A program made the translations under genes and the position numbers. Below are positions 46,522 to 55,897 of a stretch of 64,000 bases of DNA, one piece after another (the stretch's first letter is position 1; each line of letters opens with the position of its first letter). Origin of the DNA: Bacteroidales bacterium (GTDB lineage Bacteria; Bacteroidota; Bacteroidia; Bacteroidales; Prolixibacteraceae); the NCBI GenBank assembly GCA_012719495.1, contig JAAYAG010000077.1, forward strand, positions 19,553 to 83,552, read 5' to 3'. The notes beneath the pieces are model-generated. The model made no database searches and was not told the origin of the DNA. It saw only the letters and a program-made list of their open reading frames with translations.

Positions 46522-49500
46522 TTAGAATTTAAATGACAAACCAAATAAGTATGTCTGATTACTTGGATTTGCTCCAAACTCGCCAAAACGAGCTCCCAGG
46601 TCATTACCAAATGTGGTTGTTTCAGGATCGATGTATGTATTATCAGAAGGCGTCCACAAAAGAACATTGCCTACTACTACTGACAATCGAACATCATAGA
46701 CTTTAACTTTCTTCGTTACCTTTTCTGGTATTGAATAGGACAAACTTACATCACGTAGTTTTAAGAAAGAACGATCAATTACACCATAAAGACCTGCTTC
46801 AAATGCCCCATAGTCTCCATAAAAACTATGCTGTGTATTCTGTGTAACAGGGGTTGTGTTCTCACTATATGTACCATCTGCATTTTCAACAACTGAATTA
46901 GGAACTATAAACGGATTTCGATCGTTCATGGTCGATTCATAAGAGCTACCTGTCCAGTGCATATAATCTTTAGTATATGAATAAATGTAACCGCCATAAT
47001 GCAGATCAAGCGTACCGCTGAGAGTCAAACCTTTCCATGTAAATGAGTTGGTTAAACCCATAGCAAAATCTTCATTCACGCTACGATCGGTAACAACCAT
47101 ATCGGCCGAAGGCATCACATTACCATTACCATCCACAATAACCTTTTCAACTCCGTCGATCACTACGGTACGAGGTATATTCACTTTGAATAATCCAAGT
47201 TCTTTCCCTTTAACTGCAACAATGGTGCCGTTTCCAAACCCATCAATCATTATTTCACCTTCTGCTAAATCGGTAACTTTATTGACATTTGTTGAGTAGT
47301 TATAGCTAATATTCCATGTGAAATCTTTTGTTTTCACAGGAATAATCATCGCAGTTACTTCAATACCTTTATTGTTCACATCACCAAGGTTGGTAATCTG
47401 TTCTGTATAACCAGAAGAAGGATCTACTGGCAATGTTGTAATTAAACCTTCAGTGGTTTTATTGTAAAGTGCCACATCGAACCCTAAACGATTATTAAAA
47501 AACCGAAGATCCAACCCAAGTTCAATTTCTTTAGTAATCTCAGGTTTTAATTCTGTGTTACCAAGCTGATTCGAAATCTCATAAGAGTTAACACCATTCA
47601 ACGGGAATTTCAAGTCATCAAGCTCAGGGTAGCCTGGTATAGCTGCATCAGCTGGTTCAAAAGTTGGATAAATTTGATATGGATCTGCATCGTTACCTGT
47701 CCATCCATAAGCTGCACGAACTTTGGCAAAACTTAAAAAACCGGTTTCAATAGATCTATCCTTCAGGAAATCAGTCACAACAAAACTTCCAGTAATACCA
47801 GGGTAGAAGAATGAATTATTTTTCAAAGGCAACGTCGAAGACCAGTCATTACGGGCAGTAATTGTTAGGAATGCATAATCTTTATAACTTAAATCAACAT
47901 TAGCAAACACACCCATAAGTCTTCTTTTCCTCAAATATTGAGATGCTACAGGGTCTGTAAGACTATTCGAAAAGTTGTAATACCCTTCAACATCAATTGA
48001 AGTAATTTTCCCTGAAACATAATCGTAACCACGTTCGTTGAAATTTGCTCCCAAAAAAGCAGTAAGACTAATGTCACTAGACAAATCAGTATCAAAATTC
48101 AATAAGAAGTCGTGACTATATTCGTATCTGGTTCTTTTAGTATTTTCATAACTACCAACAGAACCTGCATTGGTTCCATAATTTGGAGAAGATGGAGAAA
48201 ACTGATATTTAGCAACCCAAGCTTCAGTTGTTGAATTTTCAATATCACCACTAAAGCGATACATCAAACTTAAATTATCTAGAAACTTATATTTCACTTC
48301 TGCTTTACCAAATAGTTTATTTTTGTTTTGGGTAGCACCATTTTCATTTAAAGCGAAATAAGGGTTAATACCATAAGGTGTGAAATAATCATCCAGTTTA
48401 TAGTACTTATCTTTGTAGTTTTTCAAATCTACAATCGATATATCTTCTGCGATTTCCCATAAACTACGGAACAATGAAGCACCTTGTCCAGAAGGGACTA
48501 CTTTTGTTTTTTCATTACTAAAGTTAATCGAAGAAGAAACCTCAATCTTATTAGTTTTATGACTTCCACTAGTAGAAATAGTGTAACGGTTGTAACTATC
48601 TGCATCAGTTGGTATTACTCCATCAACACTATTCTGTGAAAATGACAAGAAATAATTTGTATGATTATCTCCTCCACTCAAAGAAACGGAGTTTTTATAA
48701 TCTAGTCCTAAGTCATAAAAATCACGAACTCTATTCTCTAAAAACTTATACGGTTTAACCAACTGACTATTGTCTACCACATTACCCCAAACCCTATCTT
48801 TTCCGTCATACGGGGCTCCCCAGTTTCCATTTTCATCAAGCGCACGGGTGCCACTCCATCCCTGACCAAACTGAGATTGCCTTTTAGGAATTCTACCTAC
48901 TCGGGAAACGCCAACTGACCCATCGTAAGAAACAACCATTTTACCTTCAGTATTTCTTCCTTTCTTGGTAGTAATAAGTATCACACCATTTGCAGCACGT
49001 GATCCATAAAGAGCAGTAGCTGCAGCTCCCTTCAATATAGTCATATCCGCAATGTTGTCTGGGCTAACTGCATTCAAGCCAGAACCAAAGTCTGCTTGGA
49101 AATTTAACGCATCACCTGTCTGAATTTGCTCGTTAATCAAAGGTATACCATCAACAATATACAATGGTTGATTATTGGAGAATGATGATGCTCCACGAAT
49201 AAATACATTCTGGGTTGAACCAGGACCAGGTGCTGACGTTATTTGTACACCGGCAACTTTACCTTGAATGGCATTCATCGGGTTTACTGCCTGTGTTGCT
49301 GAAATATCTTCACCAGAAACAGTGGTTGTTGCATAACCAACAGCTTTAGTAGCCCTACTAATACCCATTGCTGTTACCACAACTTCATCGACATCGAAGG
49401 CCGACTTTGCAAGTGCGACATTAACAACAGTCAATGTTGTTATGTCTACTTCACGAGGCGAATAACCCACAAATGAAAATCGCAATGTATTTGCATCGCG

Positions 49501-49698
49501 GGGTACGCTAAGTGTAAATTTCCCTTCAATATCGGTTACAGTCCCAATGGTTGTCCCTTTCACAACTACCGATACCCCAGGTAAAGAACTACCATCATCG
49601 GAATCAGTTACCGTACCGGTAATTGACCGACTTTGGGCAAAAACTACATGTACCCCGCACAAAAGCAGGCATGTTAGTAAAAGCGCAAATTTTCTCAT
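46522..49698 (-). CDS. SusC/RagA TonB-dependent transporter
   Basis: 1058 residues with a signal peptide (about 1-21, ending VVFAQ). A carboxypeptidase-regulatory-like domain (about 24-105; GTVTDSDDGSSLPGVSVVVKG, trimmed here) is followed by a TonB-box-like segment (VDEVVVTAMG), a plug (SFSNNQPLYIVDGIPLIN, ALYGSRAANGVILITTKKGR) and a barrel ending in a Phe-terminated strand (LFGLSFKF). It leads the operon 43698-49698. No regulator gene adjoins it. Confidence 0.92.
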   Translation of the reverse strand: MRKFALLLTCLLLCGVHVVFAQSRSITGTVTDSDDGSSLPGVSVVVKGTTIGTVTDIEGKFTLSVPRDANTLRFSFVGYSPREVDITTLTVVNVALAKSAFDVDEVVVTAMGISRATKAVGYATTTVSGEDISATQAVNPMNAIQGKVAGVQITSAPGPGSTQNVFIRGASSFSNNQPLYIVDGIPLINEQIQTGDALNFQADFGSGLNAVSPDNIADMTILKGAAATALYGSRAANGVILITTKKGRNTEGKMVVSYDGSVGVSRVGRIPKRQSQFGQGWSGTRALDENGNWGAPYDGKDRVWGNVVDNSQLVKPYKFLENRVRDFYDLGLDYKNSVSLSGGDNHTNYFLSFSQNSVDGVIPTDADSYNRYTISTSGSHKTNKIEVSSSINFSNEKTKVVPSGQGASLFRSLWEIAEDISIVDLKNYKDKYYKLDDYFTPYGINPYFALNENGATQNKNKLFGKAEVKYKFLDNLSLMYRFSGDIENSTTEAWVAKYQFSPSSPNYGTNAGSVGSYENTKRTRYEYSHDFLLNFDTDLSSDISLTAFLGANFNERGYDYVSGKITSIDVEGYYNFSNSLTDPVASQYLRKRRLMGVFANVDLSYKDYAFLTITARNDWSSTLPLKNNSFFYPGITGSFVVTDFLKDRSIETGFLSFAKVRAAYGWTGNDADPYQIYPTFEPADAAIPGYPELDDLKFPLNGVNSYEISNQLGNTELKPEITKEIELGLDLRFFNNRLGFDVALYNKTTEGLITTLPVDPSSGYTEQITNLGDVNNKGIEVTAMIIPVKTKDFTWNISYNYSTNVNKVTDLAEGEIMIDGFGNGTIVAVKGKELGLFKVNIPRTVVIDGVEKVIVDGNGNVMPSADMVVTDRSVNEDFAMGLTNSFTWKGLTLSGTLDLHYGGYIYSYTKDYMHWTGSSYESTMNDRNPFIVPNSVVENADGTYSENTTPVTQNTQHSFYGDYGAFEAGLYGVIDRSFLKLRDVSLSYSIPEKVTKKVKVYDVRLSVVVGNVLLWTPSDNTYIDPETTTFGNDLGARFGEFGANPSNQTYLFGLSFKF

Positions 49699-50276
49699 AA
49701 AAATTTAAATTTAGGTTAATAAAAAGACTTTCTCGCAATTTCTTTTTACCGGATTATCTCCGGCCTATGTCGTTTATTTTTCACTAAGATTAGATTTCAA
49801 TACTCAATGCACATTTTCCAAATACGTTTTGTGTAAAAAACACAAAAATTTAATTGTATATACTTGCTACCCCCTGTCACTTTCTAATGTACTTAGCGTA
49901 AAATTAAAAAAAATTAACATTATTGAGCCGAATTTGTTCTTTTTTATAAGATTTAATTTTCACCAAACAACAATTTTATTTTATTAGTCACCCTCCAATT
50001 AAGACAGAAAATAGATATTATTCAACGATTTATTATTTCACTTGCTGCTAAAAACGCTAATTTTTCAAACAAAAAGACAGTAGTACGCAAATAAGATTTG
50101 TTTAATATTTACCCGTTGGGAAAGCTGTATTATACTATAAATTTTCATTTTTTTGAGTTTACATTCAAAATCGCCTTATCCATGTGAGGTGAAAATGAGC
50201 ATAATTAAAAATATTAATTCTTTGTAGACATTGTATAATTATTTATTTATTTTTGAAAAATCAAAGAGGGGATACT
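49699..50276. other. Divergent intergenic region
   Basis: It separates a minus-strand SusC operon from a plus-strand gene, so it should hold promoters for both. It contains an 8-bp inverted repeat (49827-49847) and a small CCGGA/TCCGG hairpin in the SusC leader (49752-49767 area). On the plus strand TTTG (50221-50224) and TATTTTTG (50248-50255) occur with a 23-base spacer, a little long for the consensus. No gene is seen. Confidence 0.5.
49827..49847. promoter_or_regulatory. Perfect inverted repeat upstream of the third SusCD operon
   Basis: TTTTGTGT (49827-49834) and ACACAAAA (49840-49847) are perfect complements around a 5-base A spacer, about 130 bases before the SusC start. It could bind a dimeric regulator or fold as a weak hairpin. 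The AT-rich setting limits its weight. Confidence 0.35.
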
Positions 50277-50843
50277 ATGAACGATACATTAAAAATTATT
50301 TTGCAGCCGATCAAGTTTCGAAAGAATGATCATATTGCAATCTTTAGTCTAAACAACTCGGATGTTGATGAAATAATCCGAGAAATGGATGATGCAGAAT
50401 GGAGTACTGGCTATCATTTTTGGCATTTACCTTATTCTGAGAATGCACTCGAATTGTTGACAAAGAACTTAGGGCAGATTTGCACTGTCGATGATTCTGC
50501 ATTTAGAACTTTTACTCCTACAGTAAAAGAACCTGTTTTAAAAGAAAGAAAAAGAAGGAGTAAACATGTTAATCTAACCGATGAACAGCGTAATAGTCTT
50601 AAACAATTCGAAACTTTTTTGGGAAAAAACAACTATAGTCCCAATTCTGTCAAAGTGTTTATCAGTCTGATCAAAATCATGCTTCATTCTTTAAAAAACA
50701 CCGATTGGGTTGCGTTGGCACCAAAAGAACTGGACCAAATTATCGACGACTATATTATTGCAAATAAGTTATCGATCAATTATAAAAATCTGCTTAGAAA
50801 TTCCGTCAGAAAATACGTTCAATCAATAAAAGAAACGCATTAA
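50277..50843 (+). CDS. Integrase N-terminal (SAM-like) domain protein without catalytic domain
   Basis: 188 residues from the ATG at 50277; a TTG at 50253 would add eight. AGAGGGG lies just upstream and could act as ribosome binding site. The N-terminal part (GYHFWHLPYSENALELLTKN) resembles the pre-SAM region of Bacteroidota tyrosine recombinases. Residues about 105-185 (LTDEQRNSLKQFETFLGKN, YSPNSVKVFISLIKIMLHSL) fit the core-binding SAM-like domain. The protein then ends, and the next 120 bases show no remnant of the R-H-R-Y catalytic domain. It is either a shortened recombinase or a stand-alone DNA-binding protein. Confidence 0.7.
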   Translation: MNDTLKIILQPIKFRKNDHIAIFSLNNSDVDEIIREMDDAEWSTGYHFWHLPYSENALELLTKNLGQICTVDDSAFRTFTPTVKEPVLKERKRRSKHVNLTDEQRNSLKQFETFLGKNNYSPNSVKVFISLIKIMLHSLKNTDWVALAPKELDQIIDDYIIANKLSINYKNLLRNSVRKYVQSIKETH

Positions 50844-50967
50844 GCGATATCGTTAAGCGCGAAAAAAGTATTGGTGCAGGCATTTTCGGATTGATATCTG
50901 CTTTTTTCATTATTATTGCAACGAGAAATAAGTATTATTACTCATTGTATTTATTGTGTGTTTCCTT

Positions 50968-52410
50968 ATGAATCAACTATTCAGAAAAAAATCGCTTGAA
51001 TCATTGCTGTTCGAAGCAAACTCCGAATCGGGACTAAAAAGGGAGCTCACTGCCCGTAACCTTATCGCACTTGGTGTTGGAGCTATCATTGGCACCGGAA
51101 TATTTGTTTTAACTGGCACTGCAGCAGCAAATTATGCAGGTCCGGCAATTATTCTTTCATTTATACTCTCGGGTATCGGCTGCGTTTTTGCAGGGCTTTG
51201 TTATGCCGAGTTTGCTTCGATGATTCCAATTGCAGGCAGCGCTTACACCTATTCTTATGCTTCTTTGGGTGAGTTTATTGCCTGGATTATTGGCTGGGAT
51301 TTGATACTCGAATACTTGTTTGCCTCGTCGACGGTAGCTGTAGGTTGGTCGGGTTATTTTGTTAGTTTTCTTCACGATTTGGGCATTCACATTCCTGAAC
51401 AACTCTCACAAGCCCCATTCGATCATATTGCAGGACAGGGATGGGTTGCAACAGGTAGTATTATGAACTTTCCGGCCGTCGCATTGGTTCTGCTCATTAC
51501 ATCATTGCTTGTTGTTGGGATTAAAGAATCGAGCCGCGTTAATAATATAATCGTTTTTATAAAAGTAGCCGTAATTTTATTGTTTATCGGTTTTGGCATT
51601 TCTTATATTAATGTCGAAAACTGGACCCCATTTATACCAGAAAATACCGGAAAATTTGGACAATTTGGTATTTCAGGAATCTTTACAGGAGCCGGGGTGA
51701 TCTTCTTTGCTTACATTGGGTTCGATGCATTATCGACTGCCGCACAGGAAACAAAAAACCCTCAGCGCGATATGCCCAAAGGTATCTTAATCTCGCTGGC
51801 AATATGTACCATTCTTTACGTTGCTGTTTCGGCTGTTTTAACTGGCATGGTTAATTATACTGAATTAAATATCCCTGCCCCCATTGCTCTGGCTATCGAT
51901 AAAGCTGGGAAAGGATTAATGTGGCTCAGGCCTTTTATTAAAATTGGGGCACTGGCTGGACTAACATCTGTGGTTTTGGTTATGCTGATGGGACAGCCCC
52001 GAATATTCTTTGCGATGGCGAAAGACGGTCTCTTACCAAAAAGTTTTGCAAACATTCACCCAAAATACGGAACACCATACTTAACGACATTACTCACAGG
52101 CATTACCTCTGCAATTATAGCAGGAATTTTGCCCATCGATATTTTAGGGGAATTGGTTTCGATTGGAACATTACTCGCTTTTGCAATAGTTTGTGCAAGT
52201 GTAATCGTTTTAAGAAAAACAAACCCCGATGCCCCACGATCTTTCAAAACACCATTTGTCCCTTGGGTTCCGTTAGGCGGGGTTATAATTTGCCTTGCTC
52301 AAATGGCCGCATTACCTCTCGATACCTGGATAAGATTACTTGGCTGGATGGCTATAGGTATCGTTATTTATTTCTTGTACGGAAGAAAAAATAGTCTGCT
52401 CAAAAAATAA
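50968..52410 (+). CDS. Cationic amino acid transporter-type permease (APC superfamily)
   Basis: 480 residues from the ATG at 50968; an in-frame GTG 12 bases upstream is possible. Twelve or so membrane helices are visible. The first carries the APC motif GVGAIIGTGIFVLTG after LKRELTARNLIALG. FFAYIGFDALSTAAQETKNP is typical of the CAT/YfnA-like subgroup, as is GQPRIFFAMAKDGLLPKSF. It should import amino acids across the inner membrane. The neighbours do not indicate the substrate, and it appears to be a single-gene unit. Confidence 0.9.
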   Translation: MNQLFRKKSLESLLFEANSESGLKRELTARNLIALGVGAIIGTGIFVLTGTAAANYAGPAIILSFILSGIGCVFAGLCYAEFASMIPIAGSAYTYSYASLGEFIAWIIGWDLILEYLFASSTVAVGWSGYFVSFLHDLGIHIPEQLSQAPFDHIAGQGWVATGSIMNFPAVALVLLITSLLVVGIKESSRVNNIIVFIKVAVILLFIGFGISYINVENWTPFIPENTGKFGQFGISGIFTGAGVIFFAYIGFDALSTAAQETKNPQRDMPKGILISLAICTILYVAVSAVLTGMVNYTELNIPAPIALAIDKAGKGLMWLRPFIKIGALAGLTSVVLVMLMGQPRIFFAMAKDGLLPKSFANIHPKYGTPYLTTLLTGITSAIIAGILPIDILGELVSIGTLLAFAIVCASVIVLRKTNPDAPRSFKTPFVPWVPLGGVIICLAQMAALPLDTWIRLLGWMAIGIVIYFLYGRKNSLLKK

Positions 52411-52944
52411 CTCAAATAGGATTTGAATAACTATTTACTCGTTCGTTACCTATAACGAAGATAGCAAGGAACTTAAAATTATAAATGAATCAGTTCCAAC
52501 TTAACCAACCAATTAGCCTATTACTTTCGAATTCGTAATTTTCGATATCTGCCTTAATATCTTCAAGATTGATTTTTTTAACAACCGAAATTATACTAAT
52601 AAACGACAAGTAAATATTAAGATGATTCTTAGGAATCAACTCTTCAATTTTAAAATTTGTTTTTAAATACCTTAACTTTCTCATTACACCAATTACATTA
52701 TTCCCTAAAAAAACTTGAATTAAAACAATTATGATTATAAAACATCTAATTTTAAAATAACCCTACCCTGTTGTTGTTAACTTATTATTAAGAAAACATA
52801 GTTATTTGTTAACGGATTACCAACGTTTTTGTTGCAAAAACAGCAATTCAAATGATTTCTTAGAATCAATATTAAGTTAATACTTGACAAATGAACCGGG
52901 GAAAAGGTTGCTTTTGTATTTTTATAGCCTTTAAAAATCTTATT
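52411..52944. other. AT-rich intergenic region
   Basis: No supported gene is present. A minus-strand 64-codon frame (52490-52684) has no family features. A weak promoter for the protease gene may be CTTG (52883-52886) with TGCTTTTG (52909-52916), 22 bases apart, which would favour the start at 52945. A short imperfect inverted repeat follows the permease stop (TCAAAT/ATTTGA). Confidence 0.45.
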
Positions 52945-54177
52945 ATGGAAGATCTTGTTTTTGTGGTGATCGTGATAATTGTTGTTGTCGATTTTTTGAT
53001 TGAAAGAATTGTCGACTACTTGAATACGACCAAGTGGAGCAATCGCTTGCCCGAAATATTGAAAGGGAAATACAATGAAACTGAGTACAGAAAGTCTCAA
53101 CTATACAGAAAAGCAAATTACCGTTTTGAGATTATTTCGTCGTCGTTTTCTTTCATCATCATTATATTCATGCTAATTTTCAGTGGGTTTTCGGTAATTG
53201 ACAGTTGGTCAGCTACAATAAGCAGTAATTATATACTTATGGCACTTTCGTTTTTTGCCATTATTGGCTTAGCCCAAGAATTGCTCATGACTCCATTTTC
53301 TATATATGACACTTTTGTTATAGAAGAAAGGTTCGGCTTCAATAAAACTACTGTTAAAACATATATAAGCGACAAAATAAAAGGACTATTATTAGCTGCT
53401 ATACTGGGAGGAGTAATACTGACTGTTATTATGGTTATCTGGTCAAAAACCGGAAACTTCTTTTGGCTCCTGGCATGGGCTGTTGTGACCTTGCTATCAA
53501 TCTTTATGTCTATGTTTTATTCAATCCTGATTGTGCCTCTTTTCAATAAACAAACTCCTCTTGAAGAAGGAGAGCTTAAGAATAAAATTGAAGAATTTGC
53601 CAAAAAAGCTGGCTTTAGGTTGAAGAACATTTTTGTTATCGACGGTTCGAAACGTTCAACAAAAGCGAACGCATATTTTACAGGATTTGGCCCAAAAAAA
53701 CGAATTGTACTATACGACACGCTGATTAACGATTTAACCACTGAAGAAATTGTTGCCGTGTTGGCACACGAAATTGGCCACTATAAAAAAAGACACATGC
53801 TGTCGGGATTGGCAACAGGGATTGCCGAATCAGGAATTATGTTTTACGTTTTCTCTTTGTTGGTTAACTCTCCGGCTCTGTCGAATGCTCTGGGGGTAGA
53901 TGAACCCAAATTCCACATAGGACTTGTTGCTTTTGGAATTCTATACACACCGATTTCTTTCTTTATAAATATCATTACCAATTACATATCGAGAAAACAC
54001 GAATATCAGGCCGACCACTTTGCAGCTCAGTTCGATTTGGGTAAGCCCTTAGTATCAGCCTTGATAAAATTATCGGAAAAAAACCTCAGCAACCTTACAC
54101 CTCATCCACTGTACGTGTTTTTCCATTATTCACATCCAACCCTTTTGCAACGATTAAATAAACTTGAAAACCAGTAA
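52945..54177 (+). CDS. M48 family metalloprotease (Ste24/CAAX-type)
   Basis: 410 residues from the ATG at 52945, which places a membrane helix directly at the N-terminus as in related proteins; an ATG at 52891 would add 18. Several membrane helices flank the zinc motif HEIGH (His275-His279) in VLAHEIGHYKKRHM. A third ligand is probably the Glu in SRKHEYQADHFAA. The C-terminus (HYSHPTLLQRLNKLE) is typical of Ste24-type enzymes. Bacterial members are inner-membrane proteases with poorly known roles, probably in protein quality control. It ends two bases before cinA, so the two are co-transcribed. Confidence 0.92.
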   Translation: MEDLVFVVIVIIVVVDFLIERIVDYLNTTKWSNRLPEILKGKYNETEYRKSQLYRKANYRFEIISSSFSFIIIIFMLIFSGFSVIDSWSATISSNYILMALSFFAIIGLAQELLMTPFSIYDTFVIEERFGFNKTTVKTYISDKIKGLLLAAILGGVILTVIMVIWSKTGNFFWLLAWAVVTLLSIFMSMFYSILIVPLFNKQTPLEEGELKNKIEEFAKKAGFRLKNIFVIDGSKRSTKANAYFTGFGPKKRIVLYDTLINDLTTEEIVAVLAHEIGHYKKRHMLSGLATGIAESGIMFYVFSLLVNSPALSNALGVDEPKFHIGLVAFGILYTPISFFINIITNYISRKHEYQADHFAAQFDLGKPLVSALIKLSEKNLSNLTPHPLYVFFHYSHPTLLQRLNKLENQ

Positions 54178-54179
54178 TT

Positions 54180-55421
54180 ATGAATGCAGAAATAATAACA
54201 ATCGGCGACGAAATATTAATCGGACAGATCGTTGACACAAACTCAGCCTGGATGGCTTCTGAACTCAATCAAATTGGGGTAAAAATTATCCAAATCACCT
54301 CCATCTCCGACAATCCGGAACACTTAACCGACGCACTTAACGATGCCCGCAAAAGAGCAGAACTGATATTGATGACAGGAGGACTAGGGCCAACCAAAGA
54401 TGACCGAACAAAAAAAGTGCTGTCGCAATATTTTAATTCACCGTTAGTTATAAACGAAGCTACCCTCCAACAAGTTACTGGCTTTTTCGAACGCAGGGGA
54501 ATGAAAATAACAACACTAAACCACGACCAGGCATTGGTGCCAGAATGTTGTACCGTGTTAAAAAACAAATTAGGAACAGCTCCGGGAATGTGGTTTGAAG
54601 ACAATGGAGTATACTTTGTTTCAATGCCTGGAGTTCCATTCGAAATGAAAAACCTTATGATCGAAGAGGTAATTCCAAGGATAAAAGAATTACACAAAGG
54701 TACTGGCATTATTCACCGAACTGTTCAAACGACCGGAATACCCGAGTCTTTTCTAGCCCAAAAGCTTGAGAGCTGGGAAGATGCCCTACCCCATTTTATC
54801 CATTTAGCCTATTTACCCAGTCCTGGAATGGTAAGGCTTCGATTGTCGGCATTCGGGAATGACCTCGAAACGCTTGAAAAAGAGGTTGATCAACAGGTTG
54901 AAAGACTTGAAGCAATTATCCCTGATGCCATTTTTGGGTATGGAAATCAGTCTTTGCCCGAAGTAATTGGAAAAATGCTCAGCCACAAAAAATCAATGGT
55001 TTCGATAGCTGAAAGCTGCACCGGAGGGCTAATTTCGCACCAAATAACATCATTACCCGGATGTTCAGAATGGTTTAAAGGATCGGTTGTTGCATACTCA
55101 AATGAAGTGAAGCAACAAGTCCTTGGTGTCGATTCAAGCCTGATTGAGAAACACGGTGCTGTAAGCGAAGAAGTTGTAAAAGCAATGGCCCTTGGAGTTA
55201 GAAGAATTACTGGAAGCGAATACAGTATTGCGACATCGGGAGTAGCCGGGCCAGGCGGCGGTACTGCCGAGAAACCCGTTGGTATGGTTTGGATTGCTGT
55301 TTCGGGGCCAAAAACGACAGAAACAAGTGTTCAATATTTTGCCAGCGACCGAGAACGAAACATCCTTCGTGCATCGACCGCAGCGCTAGACATGCTCAGG
55401 CTAATGCTAAAAAATAACTAA
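54180..55421 (+). CDS. cinA: CinA family protein (competence/damage-inducible, NMN deamidase)
   Basis: 413 residues. The N-terminal MoaB/Mog-like domain carries ITIGDEILIGQIVDTNSAWM and MTGGLGPTKDDRTKK. The C-terminal CinA domain has SIAESCTGGLISHQITSLPG, VVAYSNEVKQQVLGV and TSGVAGPGGGTAEKPVG. Enzymes with both domains carry ADP-ribose pyrophosphatase and nicotinamide mononucleotide deamidase activities in NAD recycling. The length is normal. It follows the M48 protease gene by two bases and faces a convergent gene only five bases away. Confidence 0.95.
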   Translation: MNAEIITIGDEILIGQIVDTNSAWMASELNQIGVKIIQITSISDNPEHLTDALNDARKRAELILMTGGLGPTKDDRTKKVLSQYFNSPLVINEATLQQVTGFFERRGMKITTLNHDQALVPECCTVLKNKLGTAPGMWFEDNGVYFVSMPGVPFEMKNLMIEEVIPRIKELHKGTGIIHRTVQTTGIPESFLAQKLESWEDALPHFIHLAYLPSPGMVRLRLSAFGNDLETLEKEVDQQVERLEAIIPDAIFGYGNQSLPEVIGKMLSHKKSMVSIAESCTGGLISHQITSLPGCSEWFKGSVVAYSNEVKQQVLGVDSSLIEKHGAVSEEVVKAMALGVRRITGSEYSIATSGVAGPGGGTAEKPVGMVWIAVSGPKTTETSVQYFASDRERNILRASTAALDMLRLMLKNN

Positions 55422-55426
55422 CAAAC

Positions 55427-55864
55427 TTATTCAATACAGTAAGATGTAGATTCGGTTATCGCATTCAACAATTGCTCAGTAAAGGTTTCATTGGCTTTGA
55501 GCACGCCCTTGGTAACCTCAAGCGAACCCGTATCGGCAGCCTTCTGACAAAGCATAAGCAAATCGTTTAGCGCATTGTGAATGACTATTGCACTGCTGTA
55601 CCCCTGCCCGCAAGAACATTCCTGAGCAAATTCGCGGGCTAATACCGAAGCCGACATAGCCTCTTCAAACTGCAATGCCGCTTTATCGATAAGCTGTTGT
55701 GCTTGTTCTAGCTTAGTGGTTTTTCTCACCTTTTTAAGACTCTTAATTCCCGAAGTCACGTAGTTTTCAATTTTACTCATCTCGCCCCGATAGTCGAAAC
55801 ATTCGGCACGCAAAATGTAACTATTCAAAAACAAAAACAACGTAAGAAACAATATTCTCTTCAT
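55427..55864 (-). CDS. Small periplasmic protein, function unknown
   Basis: 145 residues with a signal peptide (about 1-20, ending LRAEC). The mature part is mostly helical by look. It has five Cys: one at the start (ECFDYRGEM), two in ECSCGQGYS, one in LMLCQKAAD and one at the end (SYCIE), suggesting disulfides in the periplasm. I do not recognise a family. It lies 33 bases downstream of the ABC-F gene on the same strand and may share its transcript. Its stop is five bases from the cinA stop on the other strand, with no terminator hairpin between. Confidence 0.7.
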   Translation of the reverse strand: MKRILFLTLFLFLNSYILRAECFDYRGEMSKIENYVTSGIKSLKKVRKTTKLEQAQQLIDKAALQFEEAMSASVLAREFAQECSCGQGYSSAIVIHNALNDLLMLCQKAADTGSLEVTKGVLKANETFTEQLLNAITESTSYCIE

Positions 55865-55897
55865 AGCGGCCTCTTTTAAATGCTCTAATATGTAAAA

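Noticed and set aside
50277..50950. Mobile element or integron boundary at the integrase-like gene
   Set aside because: No catalytic domain, attachment repeats, tRNA or cargo genes could be identified around it.
52490..52684. 64-codon minus-strand frame between two plus-strand genes
   Set aside because: Very AT-rich, no promoter seen, no recognised motif; chance frame is the simpler reading.
52611..52880. Possible inverted-repeat element (GATTCTTAGGAATC and GATTTCTTAGAATC)
   Set aside because: The arms match at only 12 of 14 bases when inverted and are each nearly palindromic; there is no transposase and no target duplication.
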